A DNA stretch of 64,000 nt. Source: Sphingomonas aurea (GTDB lineage Bacteria > Pseudomonadota > Alphaproteobacteria > Sphingomonadales > Sphingomonadaceae). This document shows positions 24,515-34,834 of this stretch, in pieces (within the stretch, counting starts at the first letter, position 1; each line of letters starts with the position of its first letter). The DNA lies in NCBI RefSeq assembly GCF_030678875.1, contig NZ_JAUUDS010000006.1:153878-217877 (forward strand). The letters run 5' to 3'. The position numbers were made by a program, and so were the translations under genes. The notes under the pieces were generated by a model that saw nothing but the letters and a program-made list of their open reading frames with translations, was not told the DNA's origin and did not search any database.

Positions 24515-24613
24515 GCAACCCTCCTAGATTATGGCGGGAGAATAGCTCCGATCGGGCGGGAAGTGTGTGCGATCACGTCTTGCCCATTGCCACAAGGCGA
24601 GAGATAATCCCGC

Positions 24614-25081
24614 ATGACGGTCGATCAGCGGGACGAGATACTGGACGCGTTCGACACGCGCATCCTCGACCAGCTGGCGTCGGACTCGGACCTGACCAGC
24701 GCCGCGCTCGGCGAGCGGGTCGGCCTGTCGCCGAGCGCCGCGCACCGGCGGCTGGGGCAGTTGCGCGAGCGCGGCTATATCACCGGCTTCCGCGCCGTCC
24801 TGTCGAAGGCGGCACGCGGCCATCCGGGATCGGTGCTGGTCAACGTCACGCTGCGCGACCAGACCGAGCAGACCATGGCCGCGTTCGAGCGCTGCATCGT
24901 CGAGTGTCCCGAGGTGCGCGAGTGCTTCCTGATGAGCGGCGAGGCCGACTATCTCCTCCACGTCGAGATCCGCCGCGACGACACGTTCGAGCGCGTCCAT
25001 CGCGAAACCTTGTCGCGCCTGCCCGGCGTCACCCGCCTCGCCTCCCATTTCGTGATCCGCGAGGTCGTGCGCCGCGACTAA
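24614..25081 (+). CDS. Lrp/AsnC-family transcriptional regulator
   Basis: 155 residues: N-terminal helix-turn-helix (FDTRILDQLASDSDLTSAALGERVGLSPSAAHRRLGQLRERG) and C-terminal RAM ligand-binding domain (GSVLVNVTLRDQTEQTMAAFE, CPEVRECFLMSGEADYLLHVE). Divergent from ald with a 99-base shared intergenic region, the usual arrangement for AldR-type activators that respond to alanine. Direct evidence for the ligand is absent. Confidence 0.93.
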   Translation: MTVDQRDEILDAFDTRILDQLASDSDLTSAALGERVGLSPSAAHRRLGQLRERGYITGFRAVLSKAARGHPGSVLVNVTLRDQTEQTMAAFERCIVECPEVRECFLMSGEADYLLHVEIRRDDTFERVHRETLSRLPGVTRLASHFVIREVVRRD

Positions 25082-25186
25082 ACACCGATCACCGCTTGCG
25101 ACATCGCACCTATTGTCCTACAATTTCGCCATGATCGGGAGAGTCAGCGGCACGCCCCTCGGCCGGGCGACGGGCATGGTGCGCGC

Positions 25187-26071
25187 ATGAGCCGCGGCGC
25201 CTATCTCGCGCTCGACTGGGGCACCACCAACCGTCGCGCCTATCTGATGGCCGATGATGGCGCGATGCTGGACACGATGCGCGACGACCGCGGCGTGCTG
25301 GCGGTGGGGCGCGAGGAGTATCCGGCGGAGCTGGAGGCATTGCGCGCGCGCTACGGCGACCTGCCGGTGATCGCCGCCGGCATGGTCGGCTCGACTCGCG
25401 GCTGGCACGAGGCGCCCTATGTCGCCGCGCCCGTCGATGCCGCCGGACTCGCCGCGGCGGCGCTGGTGCTGGACGATCAACGCTTCACCATCGTCCCCGG
25501 CGTCTCGCTGCTGACCGACACCCGCGCCGACGTGATGCGCGGTGAGGAGGTGCAGGTGCTAGGCGCCGTCGCCGCCGGCCTCGCGCCCGCCGACGCTCTG
25601 TTCTGCCAGCCCGGCACCCACAACAAGTGGGTGCGGACGGAAGCCGGCCGGATCACCGGCTTCGCCACCGCGATGACCGGCGAGCTGTTCGCGCTGCTCC
25701 GCGACCATGGCATCCTCGCCGGCATGCTCGGCGGGTCGGTCGCGGACGGCCCCGCCTTCCGCGACGGGCTGGCGCGCGGCGCCGGTGCCGCCGACCTGAC
25801 CGTCGCGCTGTTCGAGGTGCGTGCCGGCGTGCTGCTCGGTCGCCGCGCAGCCGAGGACGCCGCCGCCTATGCCAGCGGCATCCTGATCGGCGCCGATGTC
25901 GGTTCGCAAGGGGCGGGGGGTGCGATCGGCACCGTCCACCTGCTCGCCGACGGCAACCTCGCCGATCTCTACGCCGCCGCCATCGCCGCGCTGGGCGGGA
26001 CGGCGGTTCGGGTCGACAGCCACGCCGCCTTCCTGGCGGGCATCCATCACCTTCGGGAGCTGATCTCTTGA
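25187..26071 (+). CDS. dgoK: 2-dehydro-3-deoxygalactonokinase
   Basis: 294 residues. Phosphorylates 2-keto-3-deoxy-D-galactonate in the DeLey-Doudoroff pathway. The opening [15 protein letters not shown] is the ASKHA phosphate-1 motif of DgoK, with [40 protein letters not shown] and [18 protein letters not shown], all characteristic. First gene of dgoK-dgoA-galactose dehydrogenase; its stop overlaps the next start as TTGA. Confidence 0.94.
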   Translation: MSRGAYLALDWGTTNRRAYLMADDGAMLDTMRDDRGVLAVGREEYPAELEALRARYGDLPVIAAGMVGSTRGWHEAPYVAAPVDAAGLAAAALVLDDQRFTIVPGVSLLTDTRADVMRGEEVQVLGAVAAGLAPADALFCQPGTHNKWVRTEAGRITGFATAMTGELFALLRDHGILAGMLGGSVADGPAFRDGLARGAGAADLTVALFEVRAGVLLGRRAAEDAAAYASGILIGADVGSQGAGGAIGTVHLLADGNLADLYAAAIAALGGTAVRVDSHAAFLAGIHHLRELIS

Positions 26072-26724
26072 CCGAGTCCAATACCGACCGCGGGGGCGCG
26101 TTGCTCCGGCGGTTCGACGAGGCGTTCGCCGCCTGCCCGCTGGTCGCGATCCTGCGCGGCATCACCCCGGCCGAGGCGGAGCCGGTCGCTGTCGCGCTGG
26201 TCGAGGCGGGCTTTACCCTGATCGAGGTGCCGCTGAACTCACCCGATCCCTATGACAGCATCGCCCGCATGGTCGCCGCGGTCGGCGAGCGGGCGATGAT
26301 CGGTGCCGGCACGGTGCTGACCACCGCGCAGATCGAGCAGGTCCAAGCCGCCGGCGGCACGCTGATCGTCTCGCCCAACACCGACACCACCGTGATCGCG
26401 GCGAGCGCCGCTGCCGGGCTCGTCTCGCTGCCGGGCTATTTCACCCCCAGCGAAGGATTCGCTGCGCTGAAGGCGGGTGCCCACGCGCTGAAGCTCTTCC
26501 CGGCGGACGGCACCACCCCGGCGATGCTGAAGGCGCAGCGCGCCGTGCTGCCCAAGACCGTGAAGGTCCTGGCGGTCGGCGGCGTCTCGCCCGAGACGAT
26601 CCCGGCGTGGCGCGCGGCGGGCGCCGACGGCTATGGCCTCGGCTCCAACCTCTACAAGCCCGGCAAGCCCGCCGCCGATGTCGGCCGCGATGCCGCCGCC
26701 TTCGTCCAGGCGGTGCGCGCATGA
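26068..26724 (+). CDS. dgoA: 2-dehydro-3-deoxy-6-phosphogalactonate aldolase
   Basis: 218 residues, class I KDPGal aldolase giving pyruvate and glyceraldehyde 3-phosphate. [20 protein letters not shown] and [14 protein letters not shown] (catalytic Glu) lead to [14 protein letters not shown] and HALKLFPAD, where the Lys forms the Schiff base. A TTG start at 26068, with GGGAG eight bases upstream, overlaps the dgoK stop. No closer ATG exists before the conserved region, so a TTG start is the best reading. Confidence 0.93.
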   Translation: MTESNTDRGGALLRRFDEAFAACPLVAILRGITPAEAEPVAVALVEAGFTLIEVPLNSPDPYDSIARMVAAVGERAMIGAGTVLTTAQIEQVQAAGGTLIVSPNTDTTVIAASAAAGLVSLPGYFTPSEGFAALKAGAHALKLFPADGTTPAMLKAQRAVLPKTVKVLAVGGVSPETIPAWRAAGADGYGLGSNLYKPGKPAADVGRDAAAFVQAVRA

Positions 26725-27662
26725 CCGCCCCCATCCGTCTCGCCGTCATCGGCATGGGCAAGATCGCCAACGACCAGCATCTGCCCGCGATCGCCGCCAA
26801 CCCCGATTTCGATCTTGTCGCCACGGTCAGCCGCAGCGGCGAGCCTGTCGGCGACCTGCCGCTGTTCCCCAATATCGACGCGCTGATCGCCAGCGGCCCG
26901 GTGGTCGATGCGGTCGCGCTCTGCACCCCGCCCCAGGTCCGCCGCGCCATCGCCGCAACGGCGCTGGCGCAAGGGTGGCACGTCTTCCTCGAGAAGCCGC
27001 CCGGCGCGACGCTGGCCGAGGTGGTGACGCTGGAGAATGCCGCGCAGGCGGCCGGCGCCAGCCTGTTCGCCAGCTGGCACTCGCGCTACGCGCACGGCGT
27101 CGAGCCGGCGCGCGCGTGGCTGGCGGCACGCACCATCCAGCGCGTCACCGTGACCTGGCGCGAGGACGTGCGCGTCTGGCATCCGGGGCAGGAGTGGATC
27201 TGGGCGGCGGGCGGCTTCGGCGTGTTCGATCCCGGGATCAACGCGCTGTCGATCGTCACCCGTATCCTGCCGCGCCCCTTCTTCCTTGAGGATGCGGTGC
27301 TCGACGTACCCGCCAACCGCCAGGCGCCGATCGCCGCGCGGCTGAACTTCCGCGACGATGCCGGCGTGCCGATCGCCGCCGATTTCGACTGGCGGCAGGA
27401 AGGGCCGCAGCACTGGGACATCGTCGTCGAGACCGACCAGGGCATTTTGCGGCTGGCCGATGGCGGCGCCACCCTGACGCTGCCGACCGGGGAGACGCCG
27501 ACCCAGGCGGACGGGCTGCACGGCGAATATCCCGGCCTCTACGCCCGCTTCGCCGAGGTGATCCGTGCCGGGACCAGCGATGTCGACGTCGCCCCGCTGC
27601 GCCACGTCGCCGACGCCTTCCTGCGCGGAAAGCGCGAGACTGTGGAGCCGTTCGTCGAGTGA
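26721..27662 (+). CDS. Gfo/Idh/MocA-family galactose (or arabinose) 1-dehydrogenase
   Basis: 313 residues. N-terminal NAD(P) fold [18 protein letters not shown], then [11 protein letters not shown] and [10 protein letters not shown] (the EKP catalytic Lys of the family), with [20 protein letters not shown] in the substrate domain. Relatives oxidise D-galactose to the lactone and often accept L-arabinose, which has the same configuration at C1-C4. It overlaps dgoA by ATGA, supporting a role in galactose oxidation. Confidence 0.87.
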   Translation: MTAPIRLAVIGMGKIANDQHLPAIAANPDFDLVATVSRSGEPVGDLPLFPNIDALIASGPVVDAVALCTPPQVRRAIAATALAQGWHVFLEKPPGATLAEVVTLENAAQAAGASLFASWHSRYAHGVEPARAWLAARTIQRVTVTWREDVRVWHPGQEWIWAAGGFGVFDPGINALSIVTRILPRPFFLEDAVLDVPANRQAPIAARLNFRDDAGVPIAADFDWRQEGPQHWDIVVETDQGILRLADGGATLTLPTGETPTQADGLHGEYPGLYARFAEVIRAGTSDVDVAPLRHVADAFLRGKRETVEPFVE

Positions 27663-27664
27663 AT

Positions 27665-27806
27665 GAAACCTTCCCCTGCAAGGGGAGGGGATCGCCGCGA
27701 AGCGATGGTGGAGGGGTGTCGCGGCGAGCGAGGCTCGGACCGGCCGCCGGTGACACCCCTCCGTCATGGCTGCGCCATGCCACCTCCCCTTGCAGGGGAG
27801 GATCAG
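27665..27806. repeat. Palindromic intergenic repeat (CCTTCCCCTGCAAGGGGAGG family)
   Basis: Outer arms CCTTCCCCTGCAAGGGGAGG and CACCTCCCCTTGCAGGGGAG, inner GTGGAGGGGTGTCGC with GGTGACACCCCTCCG. It fills the gap between the convergent galactose dehydrogenase and GH43 genes and could end both transcripts. Confidence 0.78.
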
Positions 27807-27810
27807 GGAG

Positions 27811-29151
27811 CTATCGGATCACCCACTCCCACAACGCCGCCGGCCCCTCGAACGTCGCACGCAGGTACCGCGCCCTGACCGGGTGCCGCACCTGGATCGG
27901 TGAACCTTGGGCCGTGGCCATCGCCGCGACCGGCCGCCACTGGCGCCCGTCGTCCGAAGCATCGACCGCGAACCGATAGCCCTTCGTCGCAAACTCCGGC
28001 CGCAGCTCGCTCTCGCGCAGCTGCCGTACCTGTCCAAGGTCGGCGACCAGCGCCGGCCGCTCGCCCGATCCACGCCACAGCGTCGCGTAATTGTCGTCCG
28101 CCGCCGACGCGCCCTCGCCTACCGGCATCCAGCGCAACCCCGCCTGGCGCTGGGCCGCGAAGCCGTTCACGGCACTGCCATGGCTCGGCACGACGCGCGC
28201 GATGGTGCCGTCGGCGTTGATCGTCAGCGGGTCCACCGCGATCTGGCGCAGCACCTCATCGCCACTCCGCGGCCAGGGCAGCGCCTGCCGGTGGTAGAGG
28301 ATGTACGGCTGCCCGCCCGAGCGGAACACCGCATGGTGGCCAGGACTGACCACATCGCGCTTCGCGTCGGTCGACAGGATCGGGCTGCCCGGCCCGGCCC
28401 GGAACGGCCCCAGCGGCGAATCGCCGATGGCGTAGTTTACGCGGTAGCTGTCCTCGGTCGTCTTGCCGTCGCTGAAGGTCAGGAGGTAGTGCGCGCCCGA
28501 TCGGACCATGAACGGCCCCTCGAAATAGCCGGGCGGCGTCACGTCGCGCGGCACGCCGTCAAACGTCACCATGTCGGGCTTCAGCTTCACCGCGAAGCAG
28601 TGGCCGTTGGTCCAGTTCCAGCCCGATCCCCAGTAGAGATAGGCCTGGCCGTCCGCGTCGACGAACGCCTCTGCGTCGATCATGTGGTATGCCGGGGCGA
28701 ACGCCTTGGCGATCAGCGGCTTGCCGCCGTTCGCGTCGCGCCACGGCCCGGCCGGTGCCGGCGCGGTGCCGACCCACACCTCGTTCCCGACCGAGACGTA
28801 CATGTACCAGCGGCCGTTCGCCGCCTTGACCACCGATGGCGCCCAGACCTTGGCATCGCCAGAGGTCGGGCTGGTCGCCGCCGCCTTGGTCGGCCATTCC
28901 GGCGCCGAGAAGGTCCAGTCGCGCCCGTTGGTCGAGGTCCACAGCCCCAGCCGGTCGTCACCCCACGGGTCGATCGTCGCGAAGATGTACCAGCGCCCGT
29001 CATCATGGACGATCGACGGGTCGGCGAAATAGCCGGGGATCAGCGGATTGCGGTCCCCGCGCTGGTCCCAGCGCGGGGTCGGCGCCTCGGCCGCGACCGC
29101 CAGGGTCGCTGCCGAGGCCATCGCCGCCGCGACGACGCCTGCGCGGATCAC
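27811..29151 (-). CDS. Glycoside hydrolase family 43 (exported arabinan/xylan-active enzyme)
   Basis: 446 residues with a signal peptide ([20 protein letters not shown], start codon GTG). The five-bladed propeller shows PLIPGYFADPSIVHDDGRWY (catalytic base Asp in ADPS), KVWAPSVVKANG-like AP motif, HMIDAEAFVDADGQAYLYWG (Asp) and FEGPFMVRSGAHYLL (catalytic Glu). From about residue 350 there is a discoidin-like beta domain (LVADLGQVRQL ... YRFAVDASDDGRQW), probably carbohydrate binding. The GTG start overlaps the GH51 stop. Exact substrate unknown. Confidence 0.88.
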   Translation of the reverse strand: MIRAGVVAAAMASAATLAVAAEAPTPRWDQRGDRNPLIPGYFADPSIVHDDGRWYIFATIDPWGDDRLGLWTSTNGRDWTFSAPEWPTKAAATSPTSGDAKVWAPSVVKAANGRWYMYVSVGNEVWVGTAPAPAGPWRDANGGKPLIAKAFAPAYHMIDAEAFVDADGQAYLYWGSGWNWTNGHCFAVKLKPDMVTFDGVPRDVTPPGYFEGPFMVRSGAHYLLTFSDGKTTEDSYRVNYAIGDSPLGPFRAGPGSPILSTDAKRDVVSPGHHAVFRSGGQPYILYHRQALPWPRSGDEVLRQIAVDPLTINADGTIARVVPSHGSAVNGFAAQRQAGLRWMPVGEGASAADDNYATLWRGSGERPALVADLGQVRQLRESELRPEFATKGYRFAVDASDDGRQWRPVAAMATAQGSPIQVRHPVRARYLRATFEGPAALWEWVIR

Positions 29152-30689
29152 TTGATGTCGAGCATCACGATCGACTTGGCCGGCAGCGTCACCGTCAGCG
29201 TGCCCGCCGCCAGCGTCGCCCCGGTGAACGCCGCCGGCTTCACCGTGTCGGGCGCGTCGAAGGTGTTGTGCGCGTCCATCGCCTGCGCAGTCAGGATGCG
29301 GCCGGTCACGCCAGCACCGGTCACCCCGTCCAGCTTCACCGTCACCGTCGTCGGGCGATTGGGATCGACGTTGGTCAGGCCCAGATGGACCGCCCCGTCG
29401 GTGCCGCGCACCGCGCTGGCGCTGACCGCCTTCAGCGTCCACTCGTTCTTGTTGTACCAGCGCGACTGCACCTCGACCGGCAGGACGATGCCGTCCTGAT
29501 AGTCCTTGTACAGGTCGAACACCCAATAGGTCGGGGTCTTCACCATGCGGTTGCCGTCGGTCAGCATCATCGCCTGCAGCACGTTGACCATCTGCGCGAT
29601 GTTGGCGCCGCGCAGGCGATCGGTGTGGCGCGCGAAGATGTCGAAGTTCAGGCTGGCGACCATCGCGTCGCGCAAGCTGTTCTGCTGGTACAGGAAGCCC
29701 GGATGGCTGCCCGGCTCCTGATCGTACCAGGTGCCCCACTCGTCGACGAACATCGCGACCCGCTTCTGCGGATCATGCTTGTCCATACGCTGGGCGTGCT
29801 TGGTGATATACTCGTCCATCTTCAACGTCTTGGCGAGCGTGCGCGCCCACTGATCCTCGTCGAAGCCGGTCGCCGACCCCTTGTGACCCCAGTCATACGG
29901 GATGGTGTAGTAATGCACGCCGATCGCGTCGAAATGACCGCCCGCATCGCGCATCATCACGTCGGTCCAGTTATAGTCGTCGGCGTTGGCGCCGCTTGCG
30001 ACCTTCATCACCTGCTGACCCGCCGGCATCTTGACGAAGGTGCTGTAGCGGCGCGTCTCGTTGGCGGCATATTCGGGCTGCATGTTGCCGCCGCAGCCCC
30101 ACAATTCGTTGCCCAGCCCGAACAGCGGCAGCTTCCACGGCGTCTTGCGTCCGTTCGCCGCACGCTCCTTGGCCAGGCTCGATCCGGTCGGCGAGGTCAT
30201 GTACTCGACCCACTCCGCCATCTCATAGGGCGGTGCATTGCCGAGATTGCCCGATACGTACGGCTCGGCGCCGACCATCTCCGAATAGTTCATGAACTCG
30301 TGGGTGCCGACCGCATTGTCCTCGGTCACGCCACCCCAATGGGTGTTGATCTTGACCTTGCGCGACTTGGGATCGCCGATCCCCTCGCGCCAGTGATATT
30401 CGTCGGCGAAGCAGCCGCCCGGCCAGCGGATCACCGGCACCCGGATCGCCTTCAGCGCGTCCAGCACGTCGCGGCGATAGCCGTTCACGTTCGGGATGCG
30501 GCTGTTCTTGCCGACCCAGATGCCTCCATAGATGCCGGTGCCCAGATGTTCGGCGAACTGGCCGAAGATGCGCTTGTCGAACTTGGGCGCCGGCCGGTCA
30601 CCATGGACGGTGACAGTATCGGTCGTCTCCTGCGCCATGACGGGCGCCGCCGTCAGCAGCAGCGCGGCGGCAAGTATCTTCCTGAACAT
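29148..30689 (-). CDS. Alpha-N-arabinofuranosidase, GH51
   Basis: 513 residues with signal peptide [20 protein letters not shown]. The GH51 barrel shows [35 protein letters not shown], acid/base Glu ~195 in GLGNELWG and nucleophile Glu ~317 in MFVDEWGTW. It releases L-arabinofuranose from arabinan or arabinoxylan, here in the periplasm, which is less common than cytoplasmic GH51. It precedes GH43 with GTGA overlap and is divergent from the arabinose-oxidation genes. Confidence 0.93.
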   Translation of the reverse strand: MFRKILAAALLLTAAPVMAQETTDTVTVHGDRPAPKFDKRIFGQFAEHLGTGIYGGIWVGKNSRIPNVNGYRRDVLDALKAIRVPVIRWPGGCFADEYHWREGIGDPKSRKVKINTHWGGVTEDNAVGTHEFMNYSEMVGAEPYVSGNLGNAPPYEMAEWVEYMTSPTGSSLAKERAANGRKTPWKLPLFGLGNELWGCGGNMQPEYAANETRRYSTFVKMPAGQQVMKVASGANADDYNWTDVMMRDAGGHFDAIGVHYYTIPYDWGHKGSATGFDEDQWARTLAKTLKMDEYITKHAQRMDKHDPQKRVAMFVDEWGTWYDQEPGSHPGFLYQQNSLRDAMVASLNFDIFARHTDRLRGANIAQMVNVLQAMMLTDGNRMVKTPTYWVFDLYKDYQDGIVLPVEVQSRWYNKNEWTLKAVSASAVRGTDGAVHLGLTNVDPNRPTTVTVKLDGVTGAGVTGRILTAQAMDAHNTFDAPDTVKPAAFTGATLAAGTLTVTLPAKSIVMLDIK

Positions 30690-30903
30690 CAATGCTTCTC
30701 CGTGGCGTCGACAGGGCGCGCGGGTGGGATGGGACATGGAAATGCCGGGGCAGGCGAGCGGGGGGCGGTCGAAACGCGCAACGGCCTCATCCACAGTTCC
30801 CCTTCATACCGGCGCGTCGGGCGCGCTTCTTGTCCGACAATATCTCGGATTTGGCGCTTTGCAAGGATGTTCTGACCGTTTTGTCACAAACGCCCCCTCT
30901 CGT

Positions 30904-30935
30904 GGTACTGCGCAACATACGAGGTTGCCAGCACC
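30904..30935. promoter_or_regulatory. Imperfect dyad between GH51 and the arabinose operon (candidate GntR operator)
   Basis: GGTACTGCGCAAC on the left mirrors GTTGCCAGCACC on the right around ATACGAG, with one mismatch and one gap. It lies in the 289-base divergent intergenic region, 43 bases before the dehydrogenase start. The GntR-type regulator encoded at 33651 is the natural candidate to bind it. No other strong signal was seen in this gap. Confidence 0.35.
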
Positions 30936-30978
30936 GCCCCCGGCTATTATGTCGGAGTTAATTGCTGAGAGGATTCAC

Positions 30979-32559
30979 ATGATCGACGGCTCGATTCTAG
31001 TCGGTGCGGAGATACGGCAGGCGACGGCGCGCTTTACCTCTGTCAACCCCGCCACGGGGGAGACGCTGACCCCCGATTTCTCCTCTGCCGACGCATCCGC
31101 GGCGGCTGATGCCTGTGCGTTGGCGGCGGCGGCCTTCCCCGCCTATTCCGCCACCACGCCAGAGGATCGCGCCGCCTTTCTCGAGGCGATTGCCGAGCAG
31201 ATCCTGGCCATCGGCGACGAGCTGATCGAGCGTGCCATGGCCGAGAGCGGCCTGCCCCGCGCCCGGCTGGAGGGTGAGCGCGGTCGCACCGTCGGCCAGC
31301 TGCGCCTGTTCGCCAGCGTGGTGCGCCAGGGCGACTGGCTCGACGCAACGATCGACCCGGCGCTGCCCGATCGCGCGCCGCTGCCCCGCCCCGACCTGCG
31401 CCGCGTCAACCTGGCGATCGGCCCGGTCGCGGTGTTCGGCGCGTCCAACTTCCCGCTCGCCTTCTCGGTCGCTGGCGGCGACACCGCCTCGGCGCTCGCC
31501 GCGGGCTGCCCCGTCGTGGTCAAGGGCCACCCGGCGCATCCCGGCACGGGTGAGCTGGTCGCCCGCGCGATCCGCGCCGCGGTCGACGCCTCTGGCCTGC
31601 CCGCCGGCGTCTTCTCCTACCTGCCGGGCGAAACCAACGCGCTGGGCGAGGCGATCGTCGCCGATCCGGCGATCAAGGCGGTCGGCTTCACCGGCTCGCG
31701 CGGCGGCGGCCTCGCCCTCGTCCGCATCGCCGCGGGCCGCGAGGAGCCGATCCCCGTCTATGCCGAGATGTCGAGCATCAACCCCGTGATCCTCTTCCCT
31801 GCCGCGCTGGAGGCACGGGGAGAGGCGATGGCGACCGCCTTCGTCCAGTCGCTGACCATGGGCGCCGGCCAGTTCTGCACCAATCCCGGCCTGGTGCTGG
31901 CGATCGGCTCGCCCGCGCTCGACGCCTTCGTCACCGCCGCCGGCGCCGCACTGACCGACAGCCAGCCCGCCACCATGCTGACGCCGGGCATCCATTCCAG
32001 CTTCGAGCAGGGCGTCGACGCGCTGGCCGGGCACAACGCCGTCACCACCGTCGCGCGCGGTCGCGTCGGCGAGGGCGTGAACCAGGCGGTCGGCGCACTG
32101 TTCCAGGCGGACGCGGAGGCGTTCCTCGCCGACCGCGCGCTGGGCCACGAGGTGTTCGGATCGTCGGCGATCGTCGTCCGCTGCCGCGACATGGCCGAGA
32201 TCGGCCGCGTCGTCGCCAGCCTGGAGGGGCAGCTGACCGCGACCTTCCAGATGGATGAGGGCGATCAGGACGACGCCCGCGCGCTCGTCCCCATCGTCGC
32301 CGCGCGCGTCGGCCGCATCCTGGCGAACGGCTGGCCGACCGGTGTCGAGGTCAGCCACGCCATGGTCCATGGCGGCCCCTTCCCGGCGACCAGCGACGGG
32401 CGCAGCACCTCGGTCGGCGCCGCTGCCATCTATCGCTTCCTGCGGCCCGTCTGCTTCCAGAACCTGCCCGATTCGCTGCTGCCGCCGGCGATCGCGGAGG
32501 CCAATCCCTGGGGCGTCGCCCGGCGCGTCGAGGGCCAGCGCGAAGGATCGCCGCGATGA
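30979..32559 (+). CDS. 2-oxoglutarate semialdehyde dehydrogenase (aldehyde dehydrogenase family)
   Basis: 526 residues. NAD(P)-dependent oxidation of alpha-ketoglutarate semialdehyde to 2-oxoglutarate, the last step of oxidative L-arabinose breakdown. Motifs: [48 protein letters not shown] (Glu) and [11 protein letters not shown] (catalytic Cys). The divergent sequence around the Cys and the C-terminal [20 protein letters not shown] are typical of this subgroup. GAGAGGA lies 5 bases before the ATG. Overlaps the next gene by ATGA. Confidence 0.93.
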   Translation: MIDGSILVGAEIRQATARFTSVNPATGETLTPDFSSADASAAADACALAAAAFPAYSATTPEDRAAFLEAIAEQILAIGDELIERAMAESGLPRARLEGERGRTVGQLRLFASVVRQGDWLDATIDPALPDRAPLPRPDLRRVNLAIGPVAVFGASNFPLAFSVAGGDTASALAAGCPVVVKGHPAHPGTGELVARAIRAAVDASGLPAGVFSYLPGETNALGEAIVADPAIKAVGFTGSRGGGLALVRIAAGREEPIPVYAEMSSINPVILFPAALEARGEAMATAFVQSLTMGAGQFCTNPGLVLAIGSPALDAFVTAAGAALTDSQPATMLTPGIHSSFEQGVDALAGHNAVTTVARGRVGEGVNQAVGALFQADAEAFLADRALGHEVFGSSAIVVRCRDMAEIGRVVASLEGQLTATFQMDEGDQDDARALVPIVAARVGRILANGWPTGVEVSHAMVHGGPFPATSDGRSTSVGAAAIYRFLRPVCFQNLPDSLLPPAIAEANPWGVARRVEGQREGSPR

Positions 32560-33548
32560 GCATCACCAGTCCCAAATTGACCCTCCTCGTCCAGTTCGAA
32601 GAGAACGGCACCCGCGGCGTCGCCGCGATCGGCCCGGACGGCGCTCGCCGCGTGACGGCTGCGACCACGACGCTGGCGCTCGCACAAGCAGCGATGGCCG
32701 CCGGCGAGACGCTGGCCGCCCATGCCGGGGCACGGCTGGGCGACGCGGTCGACCTGTCGGCGCTCCGTCTGCTCTCGCCGATCGACCATGCGGACGCCGC
32801 GCACCTGCTCGTCTCGGGTACCGGCCTCACCCATCTCGGCTCGGCCGAGGGGCGTGACAAGATGCACCGCAGCGCGGCCGAGAACCCGGCCCCGACCGAC
32901 TCGATGAAGATGTTCCTGATGGGCGTCGAGGGCGGCAAGCCCGCGGACGGCGGCATCGGCGCACAGCCTGAATGGTTCTACAAGGGCGACGGCGCGATCC
33001 TGGTCGCGCCGGGCGAGCCGCTCGCCATGCCCGACTTCGCGCTCGACGGCGGTGAGGAGCCGGAGATCGCCGGCATCTACCTGATCGACGATGCCGGCAC
33101 GCCGGTCCGCATCGGCTTCGCGCTCGGCAACGAGTTCAGCGACCATGTCACCGAGCGGGGCAATTATCTGTGGCTCGCGCACAGCAAGCTGCGCCCCGCC
33201 GCGCTGGGGCCGGAGCTGCTACTCGGCGACCTGCCGCAGGACATTCGCGGCACCAGCCGGATCCGCCGTGGCGATACGGTGCTGTGGGAAAAGCCGTTCG
33301 TCTCGGGTGAGGCGAACATGTCGCACGCGCTGGCCAATCTGGAGCATCACCACTTCAAATATGCCGGCTTCCGCCGCCCCGGCGACCTGCACGTCCATTT
33401 CTTCGGCACCGCCACCCTGTCGTTCAGCGATGGGATCAAGACCGAGCCGGGCGACGTGTTCGAGGTCGAGGCCGCTCCCTTCACCCTGCCGGTGCGCAAT
33501 CCGCTGGCCGTGGCGCCGGCGGGCAACGCCACCGTCCGCACCATCTGA
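32556..33548 (+). CDS. AraD1/GguC-type fumarylacetoacetate hydrolase family protein
   Basis: 330 residues. The region [31 protein letters not shown] and [30 protein letters not shown] is the FAH-like metal-binding core, and [23 protein letters not shown] the C-terminal part. AraD1/GguC-type members accompany arabinose or galactose genes; they are thought to act on 2-keto-3-deoxy sugar acids such as L-2-keto-3-deoxyarabonate. Coupled to the semialdehyde dehydrogenase. The exact reaction is inferred from context. Confidence 0.86.
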   Translation: MSITSPKLTLLVQFEENGTRGVAAIGPDGARRVTAATTTLALAQAAMAAGETLAAHAGARLGDAVDLSALRLLSPIDHADAAHLLVSGTGLTHLGSAEGRDKMHRSAAENPAPTDSMKMFLMGVEGGKPADGGIGAQPEWFYKGDGAILVAPGEPLAMPDFALDGGEEPEIAGIYLIDDAGTPVRIGFALGNEFSDHVTERGNYLWLAHSKLRPAALGPELLLGDLPQDIRGTSRIRRGDTVLWEKPFVSGEANMSHALANLEHHHFKYAGFRRPGDLHVHFFGTATLSFSDGIKTEPGDVFEVEAAPFTLPVRNPLAVAPAGNATVRTI

Positions 33549-33650
33549 ATGCGTGTTTGATCGGGTGGTGCCGGCCCCCTTCCACCCGCGGCGGGGGTCT
33601 TGTAGCATCGCGGTCATAATCGACGCCGCGCTGCGGGCAGGGGAGGATCA

Positions 33651-34361
33651 GTGAAGGGCAGTCGCATCGTATCGCCCCGCATCCACGGCACCATCGCGCA
33701 TGATATCGGCGTTGAGATCGTCGGTGGCCGCCGCCGTCCCGGCACCGTGTTCGGTGGCGAGATCGAGGCGAGCGAGGCGCTCGGCGTCTCGCGCTCCGCC
33801 TATCGCGAGGCGATCCGCATCCTCGCTGCCAAGGGGCTGGTCGAGAGCCGCCCCAAGGCCGGCACCCGCGTCACCCCGCGCGACCGCTGGAACCTCCTCG
33901 ACCCCGACGTCCTCGCCTGGACGTTCGAGGGAGAGCCGGATCCCGACTTCATCCAGGACCTGTTCGAGCTGCGCGCGGTGATCGAGCCCGCCGCCTGCGC
34001 CTTCGCCGCGCGTCGCCGCTCCGACGACGATCTCGCCGAAATGAAGGCGGCGCTCGACCTCATGGAGAAGACCGGCCTCGCCTCGCCGGAGGGTCGCGCC
34101 GCCGACCAGCGCTTCCACCGCGTGGTCCTGTCCGCCGCCCGCAACGAACCGCTGACCGCGCTCGCCAGCACCGTCGGGGCCGCCGTCCGCTGGACCACCG
34201 AGTTCAAGCAGCGCCGCCGCCAGCTGCCGCGCAACCCGCTGCCCGACCATGTCCGCGTGTACGAGGCGATCGTCGCACGCGACGCGGATACGGCGCGGTC
34301 GGTGATGGTCGAGCTACTGCGCCTCGCGATCGAGGACATGGGCCTGCAGCAACGGGCGTAG
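33651..34361 (+). CDS. FadR/GntR-family regulator of the sugar cluster
   Basis: 236 residues with GTG start and GGGAGGA four bases upstream. N-terminal winged helix (EIVGGRRRPGTVFGGEIEASEALGVSRSAYREAIRILAAKGLVESRPKAGTRV, cited in part) and C-terminal FCD ligand domain (DLFELRAVIEPAACAFAARR, then ADQRFHRVVLSAARNEPL and DHVRVYEAIVARDADTARSVM with metal-binding His). It closes the operon of arabinose-oxidation genes and probably senses a sugar acid. Confidence 0.9.
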   Translation: MKGSRIVSPRIHGTIAHDIGVEIVGGRRRPGTVFGGEIEASEALGVSRSAYREAIRILAAKGLVESRPKAGTRVTPRDRWNLLDPDVLAWTFEGEPDPDFIQDLFELRAVIEPAACAFAARRRSDDDLAEMKAALDLMEKTGLASPEGRAADQRFHRVVLSAARNEPLTALASTVGAAVRWTTEFKQRRRQLPRNPLPDHVRVYEAIVARDADTARSVMVELLRLAIEDMGLQQRA

Positions 34362-34490
34362 ATCCTCCCCTGCAAGGGGAGGTGGCAGCCTGCAGCGCTG
34401 ACGGAGGGGTGTCCCCGCTGACGAGGAGACGCGCCACCATGATCCGCGACACCCCTCCACGACCGCTGCACGGCAGTTCCCCTTCAAGCC
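34362..34490. repeat. Palindromic repeat, CCTCCCCTGCAAGGGGAGG family
   Basis: Starts at the stop codon of the GntR gene: ATCCTCCCCTGCAAGGGGAG, then CTGACGGAGGGGTGTCC pairing with GACACCCCTCCACG. The right outer arm is degenerate (GTTCCCCTTCAAGCC). The 473-base gap 34362-34834 is entirely repeats. Confidence 0.75.
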
Positions 34491-34492
34491 TG

Positions 34493-34620
34493 AACCGTCA
34501 CCCCAGCGAAAGCTGGGATCTCCCCATGGGACAGCGAAACACCAGCCCTGGAGCGTGATCCACCGAAACCGAAGCACCTCCCCGGCGAAGGCCGGCGAGG
34601 CAAACGCGTGGATCACACTC
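34493..34620. repeat. Mosaic of degenerate repeats
   Basis: GTCACCCCAGCGAAAGCTGG is a half-palindrome of the GTCACCCCAGC family. GATCCACCGAAACCG then CCCCGGCGAAGGCCGG follow, ending GTGGATCACACTC, which mirrors GAGCGTGATCCAC. No coding potential seen. Confidence 0.55.
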
Positions 34621-34667
34621 GAGGGCCGATCGACATTCAGCATCGCAGGCCTTTGACACGCCCTGTC

Positions 34668-34762
34668 GTCCTTCCCGCGAAGGCGAGCATCCAGACGCGC
34701 GGAGGCTGCTTGCAGAGCCGCGACGTCAGAGGTTTCGGATCCGCGCCTCCGCGGGGATGACG
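34668..34762. repeat. Palindromic repeat (GTCGTCCTTCCCGCG family)
   Basis: Left arm GTCGTCCTTCCCGCGAAGGC with ATCCAGACGCG; right arm GGATCCGCGCC and CCGCGGGGATGACGAAA. It is followed at ~34795-34832 by a short hairpin, ACCCCAGCCTGCGCTGGGGC, that abuts the mmsB stop region. Confidence 0.7.
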
Positions 34763-34834
34763 AAACATGGCCTGTTACGCCGGATGTCGATCCCGCCAGG
34801 AAAGACCCCAGCCTGCGCTGGGGCGACGATCAGG

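Noticed and set aside
34493..34660. Open frames in the repeat mosaic after the GntR gene
   Set aside because: They are composed of palindromic repeat sequence read through, without start signals.
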